Assembly (NCBI GenBank): GCA_009761415.1
Contig: QUOL01000002.1
Span: forward strand, 1 to 64,000
Source: Sarcomyxa edulis
Lineage: Eukaryota > Basidiomycota > Agaricomycetes > Agaricales > Mycenaceae
DNA length: 64,000 nt
Direction of reading: 5' to 3'
Numbering within the stretch: position 1 is the first letter of the stretch; every line of letters starts with the position of its first letter. This document shows, one piece after another, positions 44,707 to 55,108 of the stretch. The notes under the pieces are model-generated. The model was not told the origin of the DNA. It saw nothing but the letters and a program-made list of their open reading frames with translations, and made no database searches. A program made the position numbers and the translations under genes.

Positions 44707-45551
44707 GAAGCGCCTGCCCCCACCAGGTCGACGACTTCCTTGGAACGTTCCCGCGTTCGATGTACTTGAACCCAGACGCCCAATACGAGCTGCTCGCTGT
44801 CTCACCCTCCGTGGCATCGCTGAACGATCTCTCAACTCAGATTGATATCCGCAAAGTGCTAGTCGACGATTCTTTTCATCGGCGAATCTCCCAATCGATC
44901 GCTTCCGATTGCCTTGGCGGCATTGCGTGGGAGCCTAAATGGAATATTCGTGTCGAGGGACCTTCACAATATAGAGGAAACAACGTCTACTCTCAAAGAA
45001 ATCATTGAGAGTCAGAAGTTACGTATTGAAGGTTGGGAGGCGGGTAAGTTGAGTTGAGGCCTTGATCGATCAATCCATCGTGCTTATATCGACTCCATTC
45101 TCCAGTAGACCATTTCGACCGTCTCGTGATCAACGATGGCACTAATGTCGATAATTCGTTCCTTCATCCCGACGCAAGATGCCTCCAGGATTTTTTTTGA
45201 ACTCAATCCTAGTGCGCCCCGTCGAATCATCTGGTTTCACTGCCCTTGGGCATCCAAGCGTGAGACTGCGACGATTCGTCGAGTCTGCAGCCATCAGTCA
45301 ATTGACCGGCGAGTCATTAGTCTCAGGCCTCCTTTCGAAGAAATCATTATTTTGGGAATACTATGAATTCGAAAAGTTGCTGGACGCAGTAAGGATGACA
45401 GGCTACAAGCGTGTTGAAGAAGACACTGTCTCAGGAATGCATCCAACATGGATACAAACACCACAGCGGTACCAGTCATGATTATCGCGAACGGTTCGAG
45501 CTGTGGCATGTCACTCTTATCTTCGTGCGAGGGTATCATCCCCTCGATTGA
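44707..45551 (+). pseudogene. Decayed tandem copy of the BMT5-like gene
   Basis: Similarity to 42797-43663 starts in the upstream region (GCGCCTGCCCCCACCAGGTC, TTGGAACGTTC). In shifting frames it shows ILFIGESPNRSLPIALAALRG, then GIFVSRDLHNIEE and SQKLRIEGWEAG followed by a GTAAGT donor. It continues NVDNSFLHPDARCLQDFF, IIWFHCPWAS, RRFVESAAISQLTGE, LFWEYYEFEKLLDAVRMTGYKRVEEDTV and YKHHSGTSHDY. The frame changes at least three times, including at a run of T at 45189-45196, so no intact product is possible. Intron position matches the intact copy. Confidence 0.8.
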
Positions 45552-46126
45552 CCTTCCTACACTTGTTTACTGATTACATTGTAGTGAGCCACCTTCCTCC
45601 GAGATTGGCAGTGAAATGATGGACACCCTTGAGCATCCAGTGGGGCAACTTACCTTCGCGTTACATCCTATCGCTACAAGAGCATCTTCACCCTCAAATG
45701 TACTCATAGACGAACCGGCTCCATCACCGCCCTCAAAGCACACGTTATCGTATCCAGGAACACCTTCCCGTAGTATCATCCAATCTCTCGTCTTGGTCTT
45801 CGCCCTCACCGCCAGTTTCCTGTTCGCTGACACCACCGTCTCCGTCTCCGTCTCCGGGAGCATCACCTCTCTCCCAGCCAGCCGAAGATTATGACGCAGG
45901 GTCATCACTTTCCGCAATAGCTTAGAACTAATGAGCGAGTAGTGTAAGTCCTTATATTTCTCGTGCTTCTTGATCATCTCAACAATTAGCATCGCAGTTG
46001 AGATATTGTGGATAGATGAGACTGCTTAGTGGAAAACTTCTTCAATTAAATTCTCTACTTTGTTGCTATCCATGTACTACTGACATCTCTTGGAGAACGA
46101 CAACTTGACAAACTCGGTATATTCCT
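45552..46126. other. Intergenic region
   Basis: A frame at 45616-45894 (+) has a hydrophobic segment but no recognisable family. I do not call a gene here. Confidence 0.35.
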
Positions 46127-47770
46127 TTATTTCCTCCTAAGCGACCGTGGCGAGCTCTGATACTTCGACCTATCTATATTGACTATAGGTACATCGTCGT
46201 CGGTATCGATGGTGGCTGGTATAAAGCGAGCTCGTGTCGGGGTGCTCGGGTATTTTGCGGTATAGAGATCAAGTATAGGCGTGTCGTCGTCAGTGCTGCT
46301 TTCAGCTTTGGGTATATTAGTTCTAGTCGGTGTTCGCACTGCCACTCTGCGTTTCTTTACAGGTGTCTGTGCGTCTGAGCCACTTGACATTCCGTTGTAT
46401 GGATAGGACCTCTGTAAAAATGACCGTATATTCAATGAGATCCAAACTTCCTAAAGACACACTTTGTCCTCACCTTCGTGGACCGTGAAGGTGTTGATGG
46501 ATTAGGCTTGCCTTGTATCAAAGACGGCGAGGGGGAGTCAAAGAGGGTCGATTCCTCATCATTACTAGTACTGCTTGCACCAGAGTCAGATAATACGACC
46601 TACGGAACTATGGGTTATTTGAGAACCTTTCAAAGAGATGAATTACCAACCTTTCTGGGCGCACGACGACGGGGAGTCCTCGGAGTCTGCGGGGGAGACG
46701 GTGCAGGAGAATCGAATGCATCGCTTTCATTGTCGTCGCTTTGGATCACGAGTCGCCGTACAGCGTATTTTCGAGGCGTCGTTGGCATGATGTCTTCTTC
46801 GGTATCTGAATTGCTGTCAGGATCACTTTCCTCGACATTGGAGCTGTCAAACTCGTGCCGATCCTGGATGTACAAAGGAGCAGCTGCTCTTGATGCCTTT
46901 GCAGGAAGACGAGGTGGAGTCGGGGAATTGGAGTGTATCTAAATGGAACGGCATCGATCAGCATCGAGATATATTGTATACGCTGCGATGCTCACGTCTG
47001 TACTTTCTCCATCGGTCTCATCCGTGATCACTTCCTTTTCAACGCTGTCAGTCTCCACAGACGAATTACCCGTGTCCTCGGTCATTTCTGCGTCCCCTTC
47101 AGAGTCGGAGTCAAAGTCGCTCCCGGAGTCTTCCACAAAGTCGTCTTCATCGTCGTCACGTACAACAAACCCATCATCCTCATAGTCTTCGTCTTGATCA
47201 AAAGCGTACGCATCCCAAGCTCCAATCAACTCGCCAATGTCCCGGACGAGTTCGGTACGTTGACGAGGCATGTACGAGCGTCGGTGCGAGTCCAGATGAT
47301 CCTTATACTCTTGAAGTAATTCTTTGAACGGTGTATACTGTGCCACTAGTTGTAAAAAAAGATCAACGAAAAATTGTGCCGGAGTTTACGTACCCAGTAG
47401 AAATGAGTCTGTTTTGGGTGAAGACACCACCGAACGTAGTCTGGCCTTTGACATACACCTGAGAATGGAAGACCCTTGTACTTTCCAAACCACATAATAG
47501 TAGCTCCTGGGGTCTTGGGTAAAGAAGCCGATCGATGCTCAGCGACCCATTCGTCGTATAAATTGTTCAGAGTCACAAAGTCGTTGTACTACCGAGATGT
47601 CAGTGAGTCAGGTTCAGGATTGAAGGAGAACTGATACTTACCCAATGACATCTGCTACGCTCATGATAGAGACACCAACCCTTGTATGATTTGTCGAGTG
47701 AGCTAAATCTCGAGTCCGCGTATTTTCCAAACCAGACTTTGGTGTCTCCAGGTGGGTCCAAGAGTTCCAT
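46127..47770 (-). CDS. Protein with two FGKY motifs and long acidic tail
   Basis: ATG at 47770, TAA at 46129-46127, about five to six exons. The start reads MELLDPPGDTKVWFGKYADSRF, then GWCLYHERSRCHW before a GTAAGT donor. The next exon has YNDFVTLNNLYDEWVAEH and IMWFGKYKGLPFSGV, with DYVRWCLHPKQTHFYW. Thus a small FGKYKG-type module (as in DUF3820/QSregVF_b proteins) occurs twice. The rest is a strongly acidic, serine-rich region (DDDEDDFVEDSGSDFDSDSE, ESDPDSNSDTEED) alternating with SP/TP-rich basic stretches (TPRTPRRRAPRKV, TPVKKRRVAVRTPTRT), which looks like a disordered nuclear tail. Function is unknown. The exon order is well supported because each junction keeps frame. Confidence 0.7.
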
Positions 47771-48306
47771 GATATGATAAAAATTAGATTTGGTGGATAT
47801 GATATGGAGTTCGAACGGTCACTTAGAGGAAATGGTTACATGGAGCTCGAGAGAGTTGGTGAAGAAATGAATAGGGGCTCTTCGTGCAATAATCGGGGTT
47901 ATTGATCTGTGTTGTCTATCATCTTCTGGTTGCTCCTACCCAGTCGCCTTTCCAACTCATTTTTCTAGGAGAATCAACTAGGTAGAACAGTATCCGTTGA
48001 CCTGATCTATGTTTCTGATGTAGTAAGGCATCAGAGCTAGATGTCTAATTTTCTTAGGATTTATCGCGGCACCGGGGAAGGATGAATGACACGATTTACT
48101 TATACGAGGATATGTATCTGCTAAGGCCGGACGGCTAGCCAACACACCGTCATGCGAGAGCGAAGCCTCAATGTTGTACTCCGTGACACCCTATAAATCG
48201 ATAGATAATTCAGAAGCAAGTCTTACAGCCCACAAAAGCGATCCACACCGTTCTCGATTTCTCCCACCAAAAACAAACTCAATTCTAGTCCAACCCGAAG
48301 TATCAC
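47771..48306. other. Intergenic region
   Basis: Promoter side of the FGKY gene and spacer to the next minus-strand gene. I see nothing else. Confidence 0.4.
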
Positions 48307-49427
48307 TTAGCACCGTGAATCAAGTGCTAGTAGCATAATTGCCTGACACATGTTGACGGGGTGCTTGGCCTCGAAGGTCTGTTTCAAAAATTGATCATTC
48401 GGTACAGCCGGTAAAAGTGGAGTGGCGTTCATGGCAATAAGTGATGAGGCGCTAGTGATGATACTATAGGCACCAGAGTTCGTCCCACTCGAGGCACTGG
48501 AACGTTTGATTTTCAATCAATACTTCAACGAGTAAGCTTGAGATTGCGCTCACCCGTTGAGATTACCTGTGACAAACACGGAATTCCTGCAGTAAACGCT
48601 TGAAGGCGCAGCCCAGGAAGAACTATCGAAGCTTCCAGCTCCGTTTCTGCATTCGAGTGTATCGAACATCGAAAAGTGCGTAGCGCCGCCATAACCTGAT
48701 GTCAAGGCGAACCGGGTAGCAGGAATACAGATCCTGAATGAACCGGCTCCGGGGACTTTGGATGGCTCGAATAGAGTGTTCCTGTATTACATATATCACG
48801 GTGATGAGCGGCAACAGAGACGACGTGTGCCCGGACTTGACTCACGATAGCCAGAACGAGTGGTTCCATAACAGAGTGATGTCCGAGTCTAACCTAGATG
48901 ACAAGATCTATAATGGGCTTCAAGTAGCACTGAAAATTGGACATACCTCTCGTAAGAAAAACTCTCTGGAAGTGACTGTGTCAATCCGTCCAACATCGAT
49001 CTGGACAACAATACAAGTTAAACAGAAAGTACCACAGACGCATGACGGGCCACTCACCCATCGCCAAATGATTCTGCCAATTGATTCACCTGCTGGACCA
49101 GTGCTCGTTTTGATCAACTCGATCAGGTATCTCATCGAAAAGACTTTGATAAGTCTTCCATATCAGCACCTCAAGCGAACAAAGTAAAATTTCCCTCACC
49201 GATGCAAGAAAACCCTCCGTCTCAAGAAGAATATACTGCTTCTGCCCCGTAACTTCCAACGTCTCCAAGCACATCATATGGACTCTCCGTGTATGTCGAG
49301 AAGTACTATGTGGACCATTCGTAGTCGATTGCCTGCTAGTGTCCACTAGAGCCTGACATGCAGCCTGATGATGCAGGGACTGATGACTCGATCGTGACTG
49401 CATTGTGTAGTGACACTGAGTTTGCAT
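48307..49427 (-). CDS. Spliced gene(s) of unknown function
   Basis: A first exon candidate begins near 49427 (MQTQCHYTMQSRSSHQSL) and ends ILLETEGFLAS before a GTGAGG donor. A second short exon (VNQLAESFGDG) and a third (SMLDGLTQSLPESFSYER) join it in frame, which supports real coding. Farther down, 48780-48550 reads SGYGGATHFSMFDTLECRNGAGSFDSSSW and CRNSVFVTGNLNG, followed after an intron by SASSGTNSGAYSIITSASSL. A stop lies between the two parts in the simplest model, so they could be two genes or one with a further intron. I recognise no family. Confidence 0.4.
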
Positions 49428-50846
49428 TGAGGAACGGAGTGCGTTTTAGGTACGAAGATCGGAGTGGTTGATTGACTAGACGTTTATGGCCATGGGAAGG
49501 GTGTTTCTTCGCGTGTAAGTAGTTTTGGTACGAGAAATAGTGAGCCTCGTTTAGATGTTGGGTGCTGTGCTAATCGATTTGGCTACAGCCTTGGATCGAC
49601 CCGCGGCAATGCCCGACACGACTTGACCTCGACTCAATCTTTGCAAGATCGATAGTCCTCGGAGGTGGAAGGTAATGCGACAAGATTCGGACTACTCCAT
49701 CGAAAGAACGAGCCATTACCAACGCGACTCTGCAAATAGGGAAGTTATTCCCCAAGATGGAGCAATTGACCATTGTGACTCCAGACAGCTGCGAATGGTG
49801 TCAATAAGTAATGGAAGGATACTATTCTCACCATCGATTGATCGATATCGATCCTTCTCCCAGGTGCGTGTCAGTTCTCTCCCTATTTTTCTTCCCAGTT
49901 GTATCCGGGAACTGATATTTTTTTCGCCCTCAGCCTTGCCTTTTTCTTGAACGCCTGCAGTTTTCCTCAAGAATACTGGGTCGCCATCCCCGAGTGGCTT
50001 CCTCAACGCAACATATTTTAACCCTCTTTTAAGTCCCAACTGCATTACGATCTGCGGCAAGTAACCCTGATCCCACCAACCCCGCTGTCCTGTCTAACTT
50101 GCAGACGAAATACCTCTCGTAGAACGTATAAATGGAAGCTGTGAGCGTGCGCAGCTGAGTATGTTACCTTGACCCCAATTCCGATCTTCTTTCCACCTCC
50201 TGGCGACTTTCCTCTGATATGCTCTGGGCACGTATCTCACCATGCTGTCCAACGTTCACCAGACGTCAATACATTTGCTTTTCAGGACCTCGACATCCTA
50301 ACAGTACTTTCGATATCTATACTGCATTCAGCTTGGAATGACTCAGAGCGCGTTCCCATTAGTGAGGTAAGAACAAAAACGTTCATCTGCCATCGTTCTT
50401 TCGTTCCATTTTTTTGAAGGGAAGGGTGCCAGCACAAGTAGCCCTCAATCTATATATTCCGAGGACTAATTATGACTCGATGTTTCTTGCCCCCCTAGAT
50501 TTCGCATGGGCGCCGTCTTGTATTAAAAGGCGGTATACCCTCCAGACATCTCTAGCCGCAATCTCATGCAGCCTTCTCCATCCCTTTCTGCGAGGACGGG
50601 TGTTGGATCCCGTACGAGTTCACTGGAATACATCCCCGGCAGTGACTCTGACCAGGGTACCGATCTAGAGAAGCGCAAACATCAGTCAGCCATAAATCAT
50701 CTTGTTTTCCTCGACGCTATACTTACTTCCTCTTGCTCTTGCTAACAGTGGCATTGTTCGAGATGAGTTCTTCCAACGTGGACCTTCGTGAGTGACTGCC
50801 CGTTCAACGTAATAGTCACAATACTCATGGACTGTCTAGGAAGAAA
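49428..50846. other. Intergenic region
   Basis: Small frames on both strands (for example 49716-50060, minus) have no recognisable similarity. I see no gene or repeat I can support. Confidence 0.35.
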
Positions 50847-51873
50847 ATGGACGATCGTCTCCGAGCCGCATGCCGACGTCTTCACGACCAGCATATGACG
50901 TTAGATCAGATCTGGAAAATAGTCAGGGTGCAAACTCCAGTCTCCATATCAGCTATCCAAATGGCGGTGAAAAATTCCTACCGCATGGAGAAGGACGACA
51001 TCTCAAAAGATGAAGAAAATGCTCCGGACGCTTACCTCGCGAGATTGAAGACACAATCGCCGGGTTTCACAGGACGCAAGGTTCAGATATCCGCTGCACT
51101 TTAACCAGTTTTGCAATCACTCACAATGAGCTAGAAACAAACAAGCACATTCGAAATTCCTCGGAAGGTTAGTCGTATTCATGTGTTTAAACTCGCACAA
51201 CCGTCAAATCTTGTATAGACTCAGTATAAACATGGTCACGATGACAGTGATTATAATGACGATCCAAAACCCAAACGACCAGTACGTCGTTCAATGTCTT
51301 GTCGATGTGTATAGACTCTCTATAACCTTGGGAAATCAGAAACGAGAAGCCTCAGATAATTCCAACCTTATGCGCCATCCTCAAGGTAATGATTTGGAGT
51401 TGCTCTCGATGCCTCACTGACCACCAAGAATCCAGGCTCATCCGGGTCTCACGAGGGGCGGCGGGCTCGAGTCGTCGCCCGAACTCTCATCAAGCCTCGC
51501 ACATATTCCACCCGTGCCCACCCAGAACGTCAAGACCATATTGTCGAGGTATGAAATTGCATTCTACTGTTCACGTTGAGAGGATCTGCAACTCACTATG
51601 AGCTTCCTAGGATGACGCAGTCACTCGCGTCGACAGGAAGCCCGATACTGTTCTACAATTCCTGTCCAGTCTCGACATCGACCTCTCGGGATGGTATCAA
51701 TTGCTCGTGGATCTTGGGTTTGGAGAGCCGCAGCAATTCTTCGCCCTTGCTCGTCGGGATGAAGAGAGTCTCGGAAAGATGTTCGACAAGGTTGCGTCCA
51801 AGGTGCCGGCGGGACATAGATATATTCTTGTAGAAGGGCTGAAGAGATGGTATGCGGACAGCTGTGCACGTTG
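50847..51873 (+). CDS. Hypothetical spliced protein
   Basis: A protein-like first block starts MDDRLRAACRRLHDQHMTLD and continues IWKIVRVQTPVSISAIQMAV, which could be a helix-turn-helix-like segment. The best supported part is the 3' end: GRRARVVARTLIKPRTYSTR to DHIVE, then after a GTATGA-TTCCTAG intron (about 51552-51611) DDAVTRVDRKPDTVLQFLSS, DLSGWYQLLVDLGFGEPQQF and YILVEGLKRWYADSCAR with stop at 51873. The middle exons (HGHDDSDYNDDPKPKRPVRR) are in place but I could not fix all phases. No family recognised. It ends about 230 bp before the F-box gene on the same strand. Confidence 0.45.
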
Positions 51874-52099
51874 ATGTAGCCCCCTGCTTCTTTGTACTTT
51901 GTTACCGAAAATGCTATCCAGTGGCACTGTTTGTGCTTCTTCGGCAGTGTCACACAAACGTCACAGTGCCTCCGAGCGGAAGGGCCCATTGAAGCTTTAA
52001 AAGTCACGGTGCTACATCACAATGATCCCGACTCTTTGCACGATCTGCTAACCACACCTTCTATCGATTTTGAAAGCACCTGGTATCTTTTAGCACTGT

Positions 52100-53947
52100 A
52101 TGTCGTTTCCAAAAATTCGAGCGAGTCTAACGAATGGCGACGAGTTGCCCATCGACTCTAGGGATGTCTCTGCGCTAAGAGAGCACGGGCTCATCGACGC
52201 ACGGAGAAATGCGCTTGACAGGGAGATTCTTCGACTGGAATCTAGTCACACGGACGCGGATGATGAATTCACCCCCAGTCTTACTGGGTACTATCGTCTT
52301 GCGCGCAAATTACTCAGGAAAACCATCCCCGTCGTCGACCATACATCCACGATCCTTTCTCTCAAATCACAACGGAACGAACTAGCTCCTATATCAATAC
52401 TTCCACCAGAACTCCTCGCCCACGTGTTTTCGTTCTGCGTTCCTCGTATTCGTGATCCATTCTGGGCGTCCAGGCACTCAATCCAGGGATCTGACTGGAT
52501 TGAATGTATATCACACATTTGCCGTCAATGGAGAGACATATCTTTAGGGAGTCCTAGACTCTGGACGTACCTTACTCCCACATATACTGCGTGGATGGAA
52601 GAAATGCTCTTCCGATCCAAGGAGGCACCGTTGCTCGTTCACGCTGATTTTCTCTCACTGGGATCCGAGTCCCCCCATATCGAGTCCATATCTCTGGCCT
52701 TGCAGAGACTGTCCAGAATCCGACGTCTTTCACTCAACATAACGGATTGGAGCCTCATAAACGAAGCTCTCAGTCAACCAGCCCCGCTTCTCGTCTCTTT
52801 TGATTTGGGTGTCTTTCGCAGGTCTCCCCCGTTCTTATTACCAGAACCCATCTTCTCTGGGACAGCTCCCTCGCTCAGTCGTCTTGCTCTCGACGGATGC
52901 TACTTGCGGTGGGATTCGTCTCTTTATAACAATATAACGCACCTTCGACTCTCGCGCATCAAAACGGATATTACCATGCCTCAGTTCCTCGCTCTCCTTG
53001 CCAGAATGAAGCTCAGAGAATTAAGTCTTCGCGCCGCGATACCTAGTCTCCCTCTAGACGTAATGAACGCACCAGAAGCCCAATTCTTCATAACACTACC
53101 ATCTCTTACCTTACTCTCTCTCAACGGCCCCGCACTAGACTGCGCCCACCTCTTAAACCACCTCCGAATGCCTCAAAATCCAACTCTCCGCCTCGTATTC
53201 GACATCCGAAATCTTACCGCCGACTCCAACAATGGCATCCTCCCCTCTGTAGCCCGCCATTGCCGCACCAACGCATTCCGCGGACTCATGATCGAAAAAT
53301 TCTCCGAATCAGGTCTTCGAATTCAAGCTTGGCCCACCACCGATGTATTCCATCGACGCAGCGGTCACACCGATACCAACGAACCGTCTCTCAGCCTTCG
53401 TATCACATCCAAAACATCTTTATGGCCAACCGGCATGTTTCTATCCACCATCACGGAGGTCTGCTCGACGCTCCCGCTACAGGACCTTCGAGTCCTCCGA
53501 TGGGACAGTCTGAACCTTGAGACACCTTGGCGGGAATGCATGCGATATCTACGATCAGTGGAGACGCTGTTTGTGGATGATGATTCGGTGCATGGGTTGT
53601 TGGCGTATCTGGAAGGTAATGTGCCGAGAGTGGAGGTGAAGAAAAAGTTGTACGCGGATGGGGAGGGTTCGTCTGGGAGTGATATCATGATGGATGTTTC
53701 GTTTCCGGCGCTGGAGACGCTTGTTTGTCGGGGGGCGTCGTTTGGGGAGGTGTTGGCGAAGGAGGGGAGGATGAAGGTGTTGAGGGAGTGGTTGGAGCAG
53801 AGGAAGGGACTTGGGCTTGGATTGAAGGCGTTGCATTTCCGTCATTGTCAGGGGCTTACCACGGTGGATCTTGCAGAGTTGAGGAATCTTGTTCCGGAGG
53901 TATTGTGGGTTCAGAGGTCCAAGGATGATGATGGTGATGCTTGGTAA
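52100..53947 (+). CDS. F-box protein with LRR-like region
   Basis: A single 615-codon frame starting ATG at 52100. Residues about 40-55 (LDREILRLESSHTD) precede the F-box at about 97-145 (LAPISILPPELLAHVFSFC, then ISHICRQWRDISLGSPRLW). The rest has irregular leucine-rich segments (LSRLALDGCYL, ITHLRLSRIK, LRELSLRAAI, LTLLSLNGPAL), typical of the large F-box/LRR families of Agaricomycetes. Such proteins are substrate adaptors of SCF ubiquitin ligases, joined to Skp1 by the F-box. The target is unknown. Base use shifts from C-rich to G-rich third positions after about 53540. Confidence 0.85.
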   Translation: MSFPKIRASLTNGDELPIDSRDVSALREHGLIDARRNALDREILRLESSHTDADDEFTPSLTGYYRLARKLLRKTIPVVDHTSTILSLKSQRNELAPISILPPELLAHVFSFCVPRIRDPFWASRHSIQGSDWIECISHICRQWRDISLGSPRLWTYLTPTYTAWMEEMLFRSKEAPLLVHADFLSLGSESPHIESISLALQRLSRIRRLSLNITDWSLINEALSQPAPLLVSFDLGVFRRSPPFLLPEPIFSGTAPSLSRLALDGCYLRWDSSLYNNITHLRLSRIKTDITMPQFLALLARMKLRELSLRAAIPSLPLDVMNAPEAQFFITLPSLTLLSLNGPALDCAHLLNHLRMPQNPTLRLVFDIRNLTADSNNGILPSVARHCRTNAFRGLMIEKFSESGLRIQAWPTTDVFHRRSGHTDTNEPSLSLRITSKTSLWPTGMFLSTITEVCSTLPLQDLRVLRWDSLNLETPWRECMRYLRSVETLFVDDDSVHGLLAYLEGNVPRVEVKKKLYADGEGSSGSDIMMDVSFPALETLVCRGASFGEVLAKEGRMKVLREWLEQRKGLGLGLKALHFRHCQGLTTVDLAELRNLVPEVLWVQRSKDDDGDAW

Positions 53948-54610
53948 AAGAGAAAGACTTCGCCGTTGGTATGATAGATCTTCTCGTTTCCTCGTTCATA
54001 TTTTCTGGGAGGTAAAGTACATATGTTGGTTTAATTTAGGGACTCGAATTGTTATTTATGGGCATAGTGAACGCATTTCGTATACATACAATAGATGTTT
54101 GGACGTTATTGTTGGGAACGATTAATGTGATTTACTACGAGTCCAATCGAGTCGTTCATGGCTGTTCTTATGGGACGACTATCAGTGAACGACCAGAAAC
54201 TGGCTGTCCGAATCAGAGTATCCTGGCCACGCATGATAAGGACGCGGAGAGATGGAAGGACGACGAGCTGTCCACCGGTATTTATGAGAGGCATCGAGTG
54301 CATATGTGCTTGTATAGAAAAGCTCATGTTGGACCTTCGATATCTGGGCTCTTGGTCGAGATAAACCACTCCTAAGGCCTAAACTAGCGGGAATTCAGAG
54401 CGATCGTCCAGGTCGATGTTATCAGTTGTAGGAGGAGGAGGAGCTTGGAATCAATTATCGATCGGGTTATACCCCGCCTTTGCCCCGCCTACGTCATCGA
54501 CCCTATCCATCCAAGACTTCGAAACCCTAAAACCCAATCTCAACTTCCGACCTCCAACCTCGATTTTGCCTCCATTCGAACAACTTCTTTCTCATCTCAA
54601 AAACACTACC
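53948..54610. other. Intergenic region
   Basis: 3' flank of the F-box gene and promoter of the next. A telomere-like word AAACCCTAAAACCC lies near 54522, about 90 bp before the next start codon. I see no other feature. Confidence 0.4.
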
Positions 54611-55108
54611 ATGGCTATGTTATCACGTACCATCCGACTCGCAGCCAGTGCCAAAACCATCACCACTCCCTTCCTTACTTCCACTTCCACCTCCACCTCC
54701 ATTCGTCGCTACACCCCGGCCCCGACCCCAAAAAGCCCCCCCACACACACAACCGACACCTACTCAAAAGAAATCGACTCAACCCCCGCACCAGACCCCC
54801 AAATCCACCGCATCGACCCCGCCTCCGACAAAGTCCAAAAACCCTACGAACCGCCTTCGGGGGAGTTTAGTCAGGCGGGGGTGGAGACTGGGGAGTATCA
54901 GAGTGTTTATAAGATTGGTGATGCGCCGTATGAGGTTGATGGTGGTGGTGAGGGGAAGGGGGAGGATGGGAAGGGGAAGGGGAAGGAGGGTGGGGAGGAG
55001 AGGTTGAGGTATGGGGGGAAGGAGAGGTTGGGGAAGGAGCAGAGGCAGAGTAGTAGTCATGCTGGGGAGGGGCCGGAGGGGGAGGATGCTGGTGGGAGGG
55101 GAGCGTAG
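54611..55108 (+). CDS. Small predicted mitochondrial protein
   Basis: 165 residues from the ATG at 54611, which has a good context (ACCATGG); the longer frame from 54416 has an unlikely N-terminus. The first ~35 residues (MAMLSRTIRLAASAKT, then Ser/Thr-rich with RRYTPAP) look like a mitochondrial targeting sequence. A conserved-looking centre follows (YSKEIDSTPAPDPQIHRIDP, PYEPPSGEFSQAGVETGEYQ), then a glycine/glutamate/lysine-rich tail. Similar small proteins occur in other Agaricomycetes as hypotheticals; I know no function. The coding strand is extremely purine-rich from 54935. Confidence 0.65.
   Translation: MAMLSRTIRLAASAKTITTPFLTSTSTSTSIRRYTPAPTPKSPPTHTTDTYSKEIDSTPAPDPQIHRIDPASDKVQKPYEPPSGEFSQAGVETGEYQSVYKIGDAPYEVDGGGEGKGEDGKGKGKEGGEERLRYGGKERLGKEQRQSSSHAGEGPEGEDAGGRGA

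Noticed and set aside
53555..53845. Minus-strand frame rich in H, P and L
   Set aside because: Antisense shadow of the G-rich 3' end of the F-box gene.
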